From assembly GCF_001667775.1 (NCBI RefSeq), contig NZ_LZJI01000222.1:1-42437 (forward strand): a stretch of 42,437 nucleotides of DNA, given 5' to 3'. Made by a program: the position numbers and the translations under genes. The notes under the pieces were generated by a model. The model was not told the origin of the DNA. It did no database searches and saw only the letters and a program-made list of their open reading frames with translations. The stretch is from Mycobacterium sp. E1747. GTDB taxonomy: Bacteria; Actinomycetota; Actinomycetes; Mycobacteriales; Mycobacteriaceae. Position 1 is the stretch's first letter. Each line of letters opens with the position of its first letter. Below are positions 7,888-16,585 of this stretch, in pieces.

Positions 7888-8946
7888 ATGACGACGCATC
7901 GACCTGACTTCAAACTGAACCGACCCGGCGCCCTCATCGCCGCGCTGCCTGCCGTTCTGGGCTTCGTTCCCGAAAATTCATTGGTATTGGTGTCTTTGGA
8001 CGGCGGCGACCTGGGGGCCGTGATGCGGGTCGACCTCTCCGACGAGCTGATCGGCCGGGTCGGGCACCTGGCCGAGGTTGCCGCCGCGGCCCGTCCCGAC
8101 GCCGCGATCGTGGTGATCGTCAACGAGGACGGGGCGCACTGTCCCTGTTGCAACGAGGAGTACCGGCAGCTGTGTGACACGCTGGCAAACTCGTTGTCCC
8201 AGAAGGGTATCGAGCTGTGGGCCGCCCATGTGGTCGACCGTGTCGCGCTCGGCGGCCGCTGGCACTGCGTGGACGGGTGCGGTTCGAGCGGCGTGGTCGA
8301 CGATCCATCCGCGTCGCCGCTGGCGGCCGCGGCGGTGCTCGATGGCAGGCGGCTCTACGCGCGACGCGCCGACCTGCAGGCCGTCATCGCGGTCGAGGAT
8401 GCGGCGCGCAGCGCGGCATTGACCGGCGTGATCGACCGGTACGCGACACGGCGCGTGGCGGTCCAGCGCGCGGATCCGGCCCGCCGCGCCCGGGCCGACG
8501 TCAAACACGCCATGACGTCCGCATCCCGGGTCGCCGCCGGCCAGGCGCTGTCCTCGACCCAGCTGGCCAAGCTGGGCTGCGCGCTGAGCGACGCGCAGGT
8601 GCGCGACATCCTCTACGCCTTGGCGGTCGGCGAGAACGCCGGAGATGCGGAGACGTTGTGGGCGCTGCTGGCGCGCACCCTGCCGCCGCCCTGGCGGGTC
8701 GAGGCGCTGGTACTGCTCGCGTTCAGCGCGTACGCCCGCGGCGACGGCCCGCTGGCCGGGGTGTCGCTGGAGGCCGCGCTGCGCTGCGAGCCCGAGCATC
8801 GCATGGCGGGCATGCTGGACACCGCGTTGCAGTCGGGGCTGAGGCCGGAGGACATCCGCGAATTGGCGCTCACCGGCTACCGGCTGGCCAAGCAGCTCGG
8901 GGTGCGGTTACCGCCGCGGCGGCCGTTCGGCCGGCGGGCGAGCTAA
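7888..8946 (+). CDS. DUF4192 family protein (Rv2712c type)
   Basis: 352 residues, the same length I recall for the M. tuberculosis protein. DUF4192 is an actinobacterial family of unknown function. The N-terminus FKLNRPGALIAALPAVLGFVPENSLVLVSL is characteristic. A cysteine-rich spot (CPCCNEEY) and the later pair in CVDGCGSSG could bind metal. The C-terminal third (LALTGYRLAKQLGV and the helical part before it) resembles a repeat-like helical domain. ATG 7888 is preferred over the upstream in-frame start at 7807, which would add an arginine-rich segment unlike the family. No membrane segment or signal peptide is seen. Confidence 0.85.
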   Translation: MTTHRPDFKLNRPGALIAALPAVLGFVPENSLVLVSLDGGDLGAVMRVDLSDELIGRVGHLAEVAAAARPDAAIVVIVNEDGAHCPCCNEEYRQLCDTLANSLSQKGIELWAAHVVDRVALGGRWHCVDGCGSSGVVDDPSASPLAAAAVLDGRRLYARRADLQAVIAVEDAARSAALTGVIDRYATRRVAVQRADPARRARADVKHAMTSASRVAAGQALSSTQLAKLGCALSDAQVRDILYALAVGENAGDAETLWALLARTLPPPWRVEALVLLAFSAYARGDGPLAGVSLEAALRCEPEHRMAGMLDTALQSGLRPEDIRELALTGYRLAKQLGVRLPPRRPFGRRAS

Positions 8947-8967
8947 CCCGACGACCGTGCCGGGCGG

Positions 8968-9657
8968 TCAGACCTTCTCGACCTTGACGGCGTGCGCCAT
9001 CTCGTGCGGCAGGGTGACGTTCTCGTGGCCAGGGATGACGATGGTCACGCCCGCGGGGCCGGTCTCGACGGTCACCCGGGCGTTGGGGACGACGCCGGCG
9101 TCCTTCAGGCGGCTGATCAGGTCGATGTCGCCCTGCACGTGTTCGGTCAGCTGGCGGACCACCACGGCCACCGGCGATCCGGGTGGCAGCTCGGTCAGCC
9201 GGACGAGGTTGGCCTCGCCGGAGCCCGACTCGGGGCCCACGCCCAGGTCGAGAAGCCCGGGGATCGGATTGCCGAAGGGGGAGGTGGTCGGGTGGTTGAG
9301 CACCTTCACCAGCCGCCGCTCGACATCCTCGCTCATCACGTGCTCCCACCGGCATGCCTCGGCGTGCACTTCCTCCCACGGCACGCCAATGACGTCGACG
9401 AGCAATCGCTCTGCGAGGCGGTGCTTGCGCATGACGGCCACGGCCAGCGCCCGGCCCTTGTCGGTGAGCTCGAGGTGCCGGTCGCCGGCGACGTGAAGGA
9501 GCCCGTCGCGCTCCATGCGGGATACAGTTTGGCTAACGGTCGGCCCACTCTGGTCGAGCCGCTCGGCGATCCGGGCGCGAAGCGGCGTCACGCCCTCTTC
9601 TTCGAGGTCGTAGATGGTCCGTAGGTACATCTCGGTGGTGTCAACCAGGTCGTTCAT
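8968..9657 (-). CDS. ideR: Iron-dependent repressor/activator IdeR (DtxR family)
   Basis: 229-residue metal-activated regulator of siderophore, uptake and storage genes. The winged helix (LRARIAERLDQSGPTVSQTVSRMERDGLL) is followed by the dimerisation and metal domain, where MRKHRLAERLL and HAEACRWEHVMS supply the His, Glu and Cys ligands known in DtxR/IdeR, and a C-terminal SH3-like domain. ATG 9657 has GGAAGG upstream. A candidate -10, TAGACT (9680-9685, minus strand), suggests its own promoter with a short leader. The gene lies directly downstream of sigB, separated by a strong hairpin. Confidence 0.95.
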   Translation of the reverse strand: MNDLVDTTEMYLRTIYDLEEEGVTPLRARIAERLDQSGPTVSQTVSRMERDGLLHVAGDRHLELTDKGRALAVAVMRKHRLAERLLVDVIGVPWEEVHAEACRWEHVMSEDVERRLVKVLNHPTTSPFGNPIPGLLDLGVGPESGSGEANLVRLTELPPGSPVAVVVRQLTEHVQGDIDLISRLKDAGVVPNARVTVETGPAGVTIVIPGHENVTLPHEMAHAVKVEKV

Positions 9658-9729
9658 TCAGCACCTTCCATCGACGCCGAGTCTACTTGGCCAGCTGCGT
9701 GAATGGGTGTAACGCTTCCCCGACAAGCA

Positions 9730-9759
9730 GTATGCCCGCCGCGTCCGCGGCGGGCATAC
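9730..9759 (-). terminator. Strong 14-bp hairpin between sigB and ideR
   Basis: TATGCCCGCCGCG (9731-9743) pairs perfectly with CGCGGCGGGCATA (9746-9758), plus one G-C pair outside. No T run follows on either strand. It lies 24 nt past the sigB stop, so a T-less intrinsic terminator or mRNA 3'-end stabiliser for sigB is the simplest reading. Confidence 0.7.
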
Positions 9760-9783
9760 CGTCGTGTTACTAGCTCAGGGGTC

Positions 9784-10743
9784 CTAGCTTGCGTACGACC
9801 GTAGCCGGTCGGCGCGCTCGCCGTGGCGGAGTTTGGACATTACGTCCCGCTCGATCTGGCGGACCCGCTCGCGCGACAGGCCGAACAGCTTGCCGATCTG
9901 ATCCAGGGTGCGCGGCTGGCCGTCGTCGAGGCCGAAGCGCAACCGGATCACCTGGTGCTCACGCTCGTCGAGAGTGGCGAGCACGCTGCGGATGTCGGTG
10001 TGCAGCAGCTCCGCGATGACCGCGTTCTCGGCGGACATCGCCTCGGCGTCCTCGATGAAGTCGCCCAGCGGGGCCTCCTCTTCGGAGCCGACCGGCATGT
10101 CCAGGCTTACCGGGTCGCGGCTGTGCTCGAGCAGGTCGTTGATCTTCTCCACCGGGATGCCGGACTCGGCGGCCAGTTCCTCGTCGGTGGCCTCGCGGCC
10201 CAGGTTCTGGTGCATCTCCCGCTTGATCCGCGCCAGCTTGTTGACCTGCTCAACCAGGTGCACGGGCAGGCGGATGGTGCGGCTCTGGTCGGCCATGCCG
10301 CGGGTGATGGCCTGGCGAATCCACCACGTGGCATAGGTGGAGAACTTGAATCCCTTTGTGTAGTCGAACTTTTCCATCGCGCGGATCAGCCCGAGGTTGC
10401 CCTCCTGGATCAGGTCCAGCAGCGGCATGCCGCGACCGGTGTAGCGCTTGGCCAGCGACACCACCAGCCGCAGGTTCGCTTCCAATAGGTGTCGGCGCGC
10501 GGCCTGACCATCGCGCACGACGGCTTCCAGGTCGCGTCGGCGGTTCTCCCCGAGGCGCTTACGGGTTTCGAGCAGGTGCTCGGCGTAGAGCCCAGCCTCG
10601 ATGCGCTTGGCCAGTTCAACTTCGCCCGCCGCGTTCAGCAGCGCCGTCTTACCGATGCCATTGAGATAAACGCGCACGAGGTCCGCTGCGGGGCTCTGAG
10701 CATCCAGATCGCCGTCAAATCTGCTCGTGCTGGCGTTCGCCAT
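9784..10743 (-). CDS. sigB: RNA polymerase sigma factor SigB
   Basis: 319-residue group 2 sigma-70 factor for stress and stationary-phase genes. It lacks the long N-terminal region of SigA and starts directly at region 1.2 (DLVRVYLNGIGKTALLNAAGEVELAKRIEAG shortened). Region 2 reads LIQEGNLGLIRAMEKFDY...KFSTYATWWIRQAI and region 4.2 is LFGLSRERVRQIERDVMSKLR. The start at 10743 has GGGAGG upstream. A stress-type promoter precedes it. It is close in sequence to SigA at 14916-16409, indicating an old duplication. Confidence 0.95.
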   Translation of the reverse strand: MANASTSRFDGDLDAQSPAADLVRVYLNGIGKTALLNAAGEVELAKRIEAGLYAEHLLETRKRLGENRRRDLEAVVRDGQAARRHLLEANLRLVVSLAKRYTGRGMPLLDLIQEGNLGLIRAMEKFDYTKGFKFSTYATWWIRQAITRGMADQSRTIRLPVHLVEQVNKLARIKREMHQNLGREATDEELAAESGIPVEKINDLLEHSRDPVSLDMPVGSEEEAPLGDFIEDAEAMSAENAVIAELLHTDIRSVLATLDEREHQVIRLRFGLDDGQPRTLDQIGKLFGLSRERVRQIERDVMSKLRHGERADRLRSYAS

Positions 10744-10781
10744 AGCGACCTCCCATTCGGCTTTGTGCTGTCATCGAGTAC

Positions 10782-10808
10782 AACGACAGATCAGCCCTGA
10801 GAGTTCCC
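10782..10808 (-). promoter_or_regulatory. ECF-type (SigE/SigH-like) promoter of sigB
   Basis: On the minus strand GGGAACT (10802-10808) is followed after 16 nt by CGTT (10782-10785). This matches the GGAAC...CGTT pattern of SigE/SigH-dependent mycobacterial promoters, the known control of sigB. Confidence 0.75.
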
Positions 10809-10893
10809 AGCCTTTTGTCATCTCACACGTCTTGACGTGCACAAATGTGCCGGCGACCTGAGAATGTCCTGAGAAGTCCGAGCAATCGCGTTC

Positions 10894-11301
10894 TCAGCGC
10901 GAGTGACCGACGTCGCCGCCCGGCCCGGGGGGCCAACCCGGTTGCGGATGGCGTCGCGCCTCGAGCGCCAGACTCTCAGCCGTCGGGAACAGCGGGGTGC
11001 GCCGCCGGGCGTCGTCGAACCGCCGCGGCTCGTCTGCGCTGCGCGGCGGCCGGTCGTTGGCGATCAGCACGGCCATCCACGGCAGCGGGATCGACACCGC
11101 CACGATCGCCAGCGAGATCAGACCGTTGTGCCAGGCGCCATACGCGAGGGCGGCCAGGATGAGCGCCGGGATCCGGAATCCCATCAGCGTCAGGTACTTA
11201 CGCACCCGTGCCCGGTGCTGTTCTTCGTAGGAGGGTGCGGCGGCGGTGATGAGGATCGGCCTGCCATCATCGTCGAACCCCAACTCGGAGCCGCGCGTCA
11301 T
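10894..11301 (-). CDS. DUF3099 small membrane protein (Rv2709 type)
   Basis: 135 residues: an N-terminal soluble part (ILITAAAPSYEEQHRARVRKYL), two adjacent membrane helices (about residues 43-60 and 63-82), and a basic, proline-rich cytoplasmic tail. This is the DUF3099 layout, function unknown. ATG 11301 is chosen because the PSYEEQ motif lies close to the N-terminus in the family; the longer frame from 11496 has no homology-like features. It sits upstream of sigB on the same strand and is divergent from the DUF3039 gene. Confidence 0.8.
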   Translation of the reverse strand: MTRGSELGFDDDGRPILITAAAPSYEEQHRARVRKYLTLMGFRIPALILAALAYGAWHNGLISLAIVAVSIPLPWMAVLIANDRPPRSADEPRRFDDARRRTPLFPTAESLALEARRHPQPGWPPGPGGDVGHSR

Positions 11302-11364
11302 CCTTCCACTGTCCCACACCACGGCGATTCCGGCAGAAGCCGGTTTCGGGGCACAATATGAGGT

Positions 11365-11604
11365 ATGCAGACCCAGACGATCGAACGCACCGACACCGAC
11401 GAACGCGTCGACGACGGGACCGGCAGCGATACGCCGAAATACTTTCACTACGTCAAGAAGGACAAGATCGCCGAGAGCGCGGTGATGGGTAACCACGTGG
11501 TGGCGTTGTGCGGGGAAGTGTTTCCCGTCACGAAGGCGGCCAAGCCCGGCTCGCCGGTGTGCCCGGATTGCAAGCAGATCTACGACCGGATGAAGAAGGA
11601 CTAG
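11365..11604 (+). CDS. DUF3039 small zinc-ribbon-like protein (Rv2708c type)
   Basis: 79 residues with a conserved core FHYVKKDKI...VMGNHVVALCGEVF...SPVCPDCKQIY. The histidine and three cysteines suggest a metal site; no function is known. The IS630 element has inserted in its stop codon: the TAG at 11602-11604 is made of the target TA plus the first G of the element. The sequence beyond the other end shows the original stop was also TAG, so the protein is unchanged. The element does separate the gene from the hairpin at 12739-12766 that probably ended its transcript. Confidence 0.85.
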   Translation: MQTQTIERTDTDERVDDGTGSDTPKYFHYVKKDKIAESAVMGNHVVALCGEVFPVTKAAKPGSPVCPDCKQIYDRMKKD

Positions 11605-12686
11605 TGTCCGGAGTCATTAATTCGGTTGCAGTAGTTTCCGATGCTCGCCAGGATTTGGTCGGCGGTCTTGGTCCAGACGTAGGGCTTCGGGTCGTCGTTC
11701 CAGTGTTCGATCCAGGCGCGGATGTCGGTGTTGAGTTGGCGCACCGAGGTGTGGGTACCGCGGCGCAGTTTCTTGGTGGTCAACTCGGCGAACCATCGCT
11801 CGACCAGGTTGAGCCACGACGAGCTGGTCGGGGTGAAGTGCAGCACGAAGCGGGGATGGTTGAGCAGCCATTTCTTGACCGCTGGTGTTTTGTGGGTGGA
11901 GGCGTTGTCGAGCACGACGTGGCACTCCAAGTCCGCGGGCACTTCGGTGTCGATCTTTTTGAGGAACGCCAGGAACTCCTGAGAGCGATGCCGCGAATGT
12001 AGTGAACCGATCACTTTGCCGGTAGCCAGATCCAGTGCCGCGTACAGGCTCGAGGTGCCGTGGCGGACGTAGTCGTGGGTGGCGCGCGCCGGCGTTCCGG
12101 GCAGCATAGGAAACACCGGTGCGGTGCGGTTGAGCGCCTGGATCTGGGTCTTCTCGTCCACGCAGAGCACCATGGCGCGCTCCGGTGGGTCGAGGTAGAG
12201 CCCGACGATGTCACGAACCTTGGCCACGAACAGTGGATCCTTGGACAGCTTCCACGAATCCTGTTTGTGCGGAGCCAATCCGAACGCCCTCCACACCCGC
12301 GACACCATCGACTGCGATAGCCCAAGGTGTTCGGCCATCGACCGCGTCGACCAGTGGGTGGCACCTGGCGGCGTGGTCTCCAACGTGGCGGTGATCAACG
12401 CCTCGATCTGCTCGTCACCCACCACGCGAGGCCGGCCCGGTCGCGGTTCGTCGAGCAGCCCGTCGCACCGCTTCTCGGCGAACCGATTGCGCCACTTACG
12501 AATCGTGTTGCGATCCAACTCCAACCTGTCGGCGAGATCGACATTGGATCCGCCATCGGCGGCGGCCAGCACGATCCTGGCCCGCAGAGCCAGTCCGGCC
12601 GCGCTGTTGCGCCAACGAACCCAGCCCTCCAACTCAGCGCGTTCATCCTCGGTCAACACGATCTGAACAGCATGCGGCGACGGCAT
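11601..12686 (-). CDS. IS630-family DDE transposase
   Basis: 361 residues from ATG 12686 (TTG 12701 would add five). N-terminal helix-turn-helix region (DLADRLELDRNTIRKW) and a second HTH (MAEHLGLSQSMVSRVW) precede the catalytic core. The DDE triad is present: Asp in LCVDEKTQ (about 177), Asp in VVLDNASTHK (about 260) and Glu in WLNLVERWF (about 296). The element contains no stop codon for this frame: the frame runs through the inverted repeat (…RINDSGH) and ends at TAG formed by the target TA plus the flanking base at 11601. The gene looks functional. Confidence 0.92.
   Translation of the reverse strand: MPSPHAVQIVLTEDERAELEGWVRWRNSAAGLALRARIVLAAADGGSNVDLADRLELDRNTIRKWRNRFAEKRCDGLLDEPRPGRPRVVGDEQIEALITATLETTPPGATHWSTRSMAEHLGLSQSMVSRVWRAFGLAPHKQDSWKLSKDPLFVAKVRDIVGLYLDPPERAMVLCVDEKTQIQALNRTAPVFPMLPGTPARATHDYVRHGTSSLYAALDLATGKVIGSLHSRHRSQEFLAFLKKIDTEVPADLECHVVLDNASTHKTPAVKKWLLNHPRFVLHFTPTSSSWLNLVERWFAELTTKKLRRGTHTSVRQLNTDIRAWIEHWNDDPKPYVWTKTADQILASIGNYCNRINDSGH
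11604..11624 (+). repeat. IS630 terminal inverted repeat, left
   Basis: Begins GTGTCCGGAGTCATTAATTC; matches the reverse complement of the right end at 18 of 21 positions. It also encodes the last residues of the transposase. Confidence 0.9.
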
Positions 12687-12708
12687 CACCCATTCTAACA
12701 AGAACCCA

Positions 12709-12729
12709 CGAACTAAGGACTCAGGACAC
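12709..12729 (-). repeat. IS630 terminal inverted repeat, right
   Basis: Read inward it begins GTGTCCTGAGTCCTTAGTTC. It lies upstream of the transposase start. Confidence 0.9.
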
Positions 12730-12738
12730 TAGGTCGAC

Positions 12739-12766
12739 CGCGGCGCCTCAGCGTCACAGCGCCGCG
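12739..12766. terminator. 8-bp GC hairpin at the end of the YihY gene
   Basis: CGCGGCGC (12739-12746) pairs perfectly with GCGCCGCG (12759-12766) around a 12-nt loop. It includes the YihY stop codon (12754-12756) and, before the IS insertion, lay a few bases past the stop of the convergent DUF3039 gene, so it may have served both. Confidence 0.5.
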
Positions 12767-13722
12767 TTGTCGGCGGCCGGGTCCGGCGGGGGAGCCGCCG
12801 TCCCAGTCAGCTCGGCGATGCGTGACTGCAGCCACTTGCGCAGCCGGTGCGCGTGCGTCTTCGGCGCCGGGAACTCCTCTTGGATCGCGGCGTTGAGTTC
12901 GGCGCCCAGCATGACGGCGAACCCGCCGAAGAACGCGAACAGCAGGAACGCGATCGGGGTGGCCAGCGCTCCGTAGGTGTAGCCGGTGCTGGTGATCCAC
13001 CGCAGGTAGACTCGCAGGCCCAGCGTGGCGATCAGGAAGACCGCCATGGCCAGCGCGGCGCCGAAGATCAGCCGGTGCGTGGGCAGGGGCTCGGGCAGCG
13101 CCACCCGATACAAGATGACCACCCCGACGAGCAGCCCCAGGATCAGCGCCGGGTAGTAGCCGTAGCGCAGGACGTTGGCCAAGTCGTAGGGGATGTGTTC
13201 GCTCACCTTGCGCGGGCCAATTACCAACACCGGGGCGGCCAGCACCACGAAGACCAGCATCACGACGTAGAGGAAGAGCGCAAACAGCCGCTGCCGCACG
13301 GGATGCCGAAGCGGGGTCTGGTCGTGCGCCTCCACCACCGCGTCGACGTAGGCCGAGATGGCCGACGATCCCGCCCACATCGAGATCAGGAAGCCGACCG
13401 ACACCACCTCGCCACGCGCGTTGGCGGTGACGTCGCGGATGGTCGGCTCGATGATCTCGTTGACGACGCTGGGGGAGAAGAAGCTGCGGATCGCCGAGGT
13501 GATGCTCTTCTCGATCGCCGTCAACGTGTCCGGGCCGAACAGCGGTGCCACGTAGGCCAGGCTTCCCAGCATCCCCAGCAGCAGTGGCGGTAGCGACAGC
13601 GCCGACCAGAAACCCGCTTGGGCCGACTCGGAAAAGATGGAATCATCCCAGCTCTTCGACAGGGTCCTCAGCGTGAGTCGCCAGATGTGATGGCGCGACG
13701 GTTTTGCGACTTGATCGCTCAT
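12754..13722 (-). CDS. YihY/BrkB-family inner membrane protein (Rv2707 type)
   Basis: 322 residues with the family's six membrane helices: ALSLPPLLLGMLGSLAYVAP, then helices around ISMWAGSSAISAYVD, LYVVMLVFVVLAAPVLVI, YYPALILGLLVGVVILYRV, FGAALAMAVFLIATLGLRVYL, and PIAFLLFAFFGGFAVMLGAEL with the conserved GAELNA. The family was once annotated as RNase BN, which is wrong; its role is unknown, possibly transport. The C-terminal tail is soluble and variable. ATG 13722 is taken; GGACGGG lies just before it. Convergent to the IS element and the DUF3039 gene. Confidence 0.88.
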   Translation of the reverse strand: MSDQVAKPSRHHIWRLTLRTLSKSWDDSIFSESAQAGFWSALSLPPLLLGMLGSLAYVAPLFGPDTLTAIEKSITSAIRSFFSPSVVNEIIEPTIRDVTANARGEVVSVGFLISMWAGSSAISAYVDAVVEAHDQTPLRHPVRQRLFALFLYVVMLVFVVLAAPVLVIGPRKVSEHIPYDLANVLRYGYYPALILGLLVGVVILYRVALPEPLPTHRLIFGAALAMAVFLIATLGLRVYLRWITSTGYTYGALATPIAFLLFAFFGGFAVMLGAELNAAIQEEFPAPKTHAHRLRKWLQSRIAELTGTAAPPPDPAADNAAL

Positions 13723-13787
13723 ACCCGTCCAGCATTACCGAAGACCGCCCCACTCGCCCACATTGGCGAGGGGTGAGTCCGGCGGGA

Positions 13788-13973
13788 CTAGCTTCCGTTG
13801 ACCTCCAGGACGGCGGAGAGCTCGGTCAGCTTCGCCTCGTGCTCGTTGGCGTGATGCTGGCAGAAGAGAAGCTCAGCTCCTGAAGGCAGCGTGGCGCGGA
13901 CTCGAGCAGCGGCACCGCAGCGGTCGCAGCGGTCCGCCCGGGTTAGCTCGGGACTGGTCAGAGTTGCATTCAT
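13788..13973 (-). CDS. DUF7455-type small zinc-finger-like protein
   Basis: 61 residues starting MNATLTSPELTRADRCDRCGAA. A CDRC pair and, 20 residues on, FCQHHANEH give a Cys2-Cys-His-type set that probably binds zinc. Small proteins of this form sit next to sigma-factor genes in many actinobacteria; their role is unknown. ATG 13973 has GGAG upstream. The longer frame from 14258 runs through an AT-rich non-coding leader and is not credible. Confidence 0.75.
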   Translation of the reverse strand: MNATLTSPELTRADRCDRCGAAARVRATLPSGAELLFCQHHANEHEAKLTELSAVLEVNGS

Positions 13974-14032
13974 GGCTTCTCCGTTCTTGCTTTTGTTCAC
14001 TCTCTCAGACGTATGTGGTTTTTGCGTTGTTC

Positions 14033-14048
14033 CCCGATCGTTATCGGG
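14033..14048. other. Small perfect stem-loop in an AT-rich leader
   Basis: CCCGAT (14033-14038) pairs with ATCGGG (14043-14048) around CGTT. The region 13974-14109 is markedly lower in GC than its surroundings and is shared by two divergent genes. It holds this stem-loop and the DUF952 -10 element; nothing else was recognised. Confidence 0.4.
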
Positions 14049-14095
14049 TGTGTCGTTTCTCACGAGCTGTAAACGTTTCGTTTCGAACAACTCTC

Positions 14096-14101
14096 TACAG
14101 T
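14096..14101 (+). promoter_or_regulatory. -10 element of the DUF952 gene
   Basis: TACAGT ends 8 nt before the GTG start at 14110, consistent with a leaderless or near-leaderless transcript. Confidence 0.5.
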
Positions 14102-14109
14102 GATCATCC

Positions 14110-14475
14110 GTGGCTTCTGCTCCTGACCTGCTGGTACATCTGTGCGCGCGTGACGAGTGGACCCGTGCCCGCGCCGCCGGTGAGATTCGCCCCGACACGT
14201 CGGTCGGTGGCCCGTTCATCCATCTTTCGGCGCCCGGACAAGTCCATTTGCCGGCCAACCGGCTCTACCGGGGTCGCGATGATTTGGTGTTGCTGCACAT
14301 CGATCCGGCGCTGCTGGACTCCGAAGTTCGTTGGGAGCCCGGCGTAGCAACGGATCCGGAGTCGATGCTGTTCCCGCACCTGTACGGCCCGCTGCCCACT
14401 GCGGCTGTGATTCGGGTCACCGATTACCGGCCGGCCGCCGACGGCACCTTCCCGCCGGTCGGGGATCCCACATAG
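14110..14475 (+). CDS. DUF952 family protein (Rv2705c type)
   Basis: 121 residues. DUF952 is related in fold to glutathione S-transferase-like or ADP-ribosyltransferase-type small proteins; the biochemical role is unsettled. Key family features are LVHLCARDEWTRARAAGEI, the FIHLSAPGQV segment and the ending FPHLYGPLP. GTG 14110 gives the expected N-terminus. Its 3' end overlaps the convergent RidA-like gene by 52 bases, so the two transcripts are complementary at their ends. Confidence 0.82.
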   Translation: MASAPDLLVHLCARDEWTRARAAGEIRPDTSVGGPFIHLSAPGQVHLPANRLYRGRDDLVLLHIDPALLDSEVRWEPGVATDPESMLFPHLYGPLPTAAVIRVTDYRPAADGTFPPVGDPT

Positions 14476-14831
14476 GCGTCGGCTTCGATCTCCACCAGCA
14501 GTTCGGGCGCGATCAGCGCCGACACCTGCACCATGGTGGCCGCCGGGCGGATGTCACCGAACACCTCGGCGTGCACCGCCGCGACCTCGCGCCAGCGGGA
14601 GATCTCGGTGACGTAGCTGCGGGTCCGGACCACGTCGGTGAGCGCCGCGCCCGCCCCGTCGAGCGCAACCTCTATGCGCCGCAACGCGTCTCGGGTCTGG
14701 GCCGCGACGTCGCCGACCGGTCCGAAGCCCGTCGTGCCGGCCACCCACACGTGCGGGCCGATCCGGACGGCGCGCGAATAGCCGACGGCCGTCTCGAACT
14801 CGGAGCCGGAGGACACCCGTGTGCGGTTCAT
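14424..14831 (-). CDS. RidA/YjgF/YER057c-family protein (Rv2704 type)
   Basis: 135 residues of the Rid fold (trimeric, clefts between subunits). The segments AGTTGFGPVGDVAAQT, VVRTRSYVTEI and AELLVEIEADA-like ending are typical. Canonical RidA deaminases act on enamine/imine intermediates using an arginine in a PARSCV-type motif. Here the equivalent reads RPAATMVQV, with alanine where that arginine is expected, so this is probably another Rid subgroup and may not deaminate 2-aminoacrylate. ATG 14831 has TACGGT (14838-14843, minus strand) 6 nt upstream, a leaderless arrangement. It overlaps the DUF952 gene tail to tail. Confidence 0.85.
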   Translation of the reverse strand: MNRTRVSSGSEFETAVGYSRAVRIGPHVWVAGTTGFGPVGDVAAQTRDALRRIEVALDGAGAALTDVVRTRSYVTEISRWREVAAVHAEVFGDIRPAATMVQVSALIAPELLVEIEADAYVGSPTGGKVPSAAGR

Positions 14832-14837
14832 GCCGTC

Positions 14838-14843
14838 ACCGTA
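14838..14843 (-). promoter_or_regulatory. -10 element of a leaderless transcript (RidA-like gene)
   Basis: TACGGT on the minus strand, 6 nt before the ATG at 14831. Confidence 0.5.
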
Positions 14844-14915
14844 CGACGGCCGGCGCCGCCGGCGCGACGGGTTTTCCGTTGGGTCCCTTGCGCGCCAAAC
14901 AGCCCGGCGGGTCGC

Positions 14916-16409
<1,494 letters not shown>

Positions 16410-16541
16410 TTACACCCCTTCGTTTGGGCTCACCTTCGGTGGGTAGTGGGCATGGTTAACCGAAAGTGTCTGCTATGTCGATGTCGGCGTTGGATCAGCG
16501 TGGGTACTTGCACGCTAACGTTCGGGCGGTCGCCGATGACC

Positions 16542-16547
16542 ATTGTA
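16542..16547 (-). promoter_or_regulatory. Candidate sigA -10 element
   Basis: TACAAT on the minus strand, about 135 nt before the sigA GTG, close to the TANNNT consensus. It implies a leader of about 125 nt. No convincing -35 box was seen. Confidence 0.4.
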
Positions 16548-16585
16548 ACGACAGTCAGCGGTCGAACGGCTCCGCCGGGCGAAAA

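Larger units (their letters stand above)
11602..12731. mobile_element. Intact IS630-family insertion sequence in a CTAG target
   Basis: The element proper is 1126 bp (11604-12729), flanked by a TA dinucleotide at each end (11602-11603 and 12730-12731), the duplication left by IS630/Tc1-type transposition. Terminal inverted repeats match at 18 of 21 positions. It carries one full-length DDE transposase. Removing the element and one TA restores GACTAGGTC, so the target was CTAG, the preference described for IS630 relatives. The gene order without it equals that of M. tuberculosis, so the insertion is lineage-specific. Confidence 0.93.

Noticed and set aside
11601..12701. Transposase as a decayed pseudogene
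   Set aside because: The frame is complete, the DDE triad is present, and the terminal repeats and TA duplications are intact. The missing internal stop codon is explained by the CTAG target.
13788..14258. Long 156-residue form of the DUF7455 protein
   Set aside because: The extra 95 residues come from the AT-rich intergenic region and antisense of the DUF952 gene; ATG 13973 has a ribosome site and gives the normal small protein.
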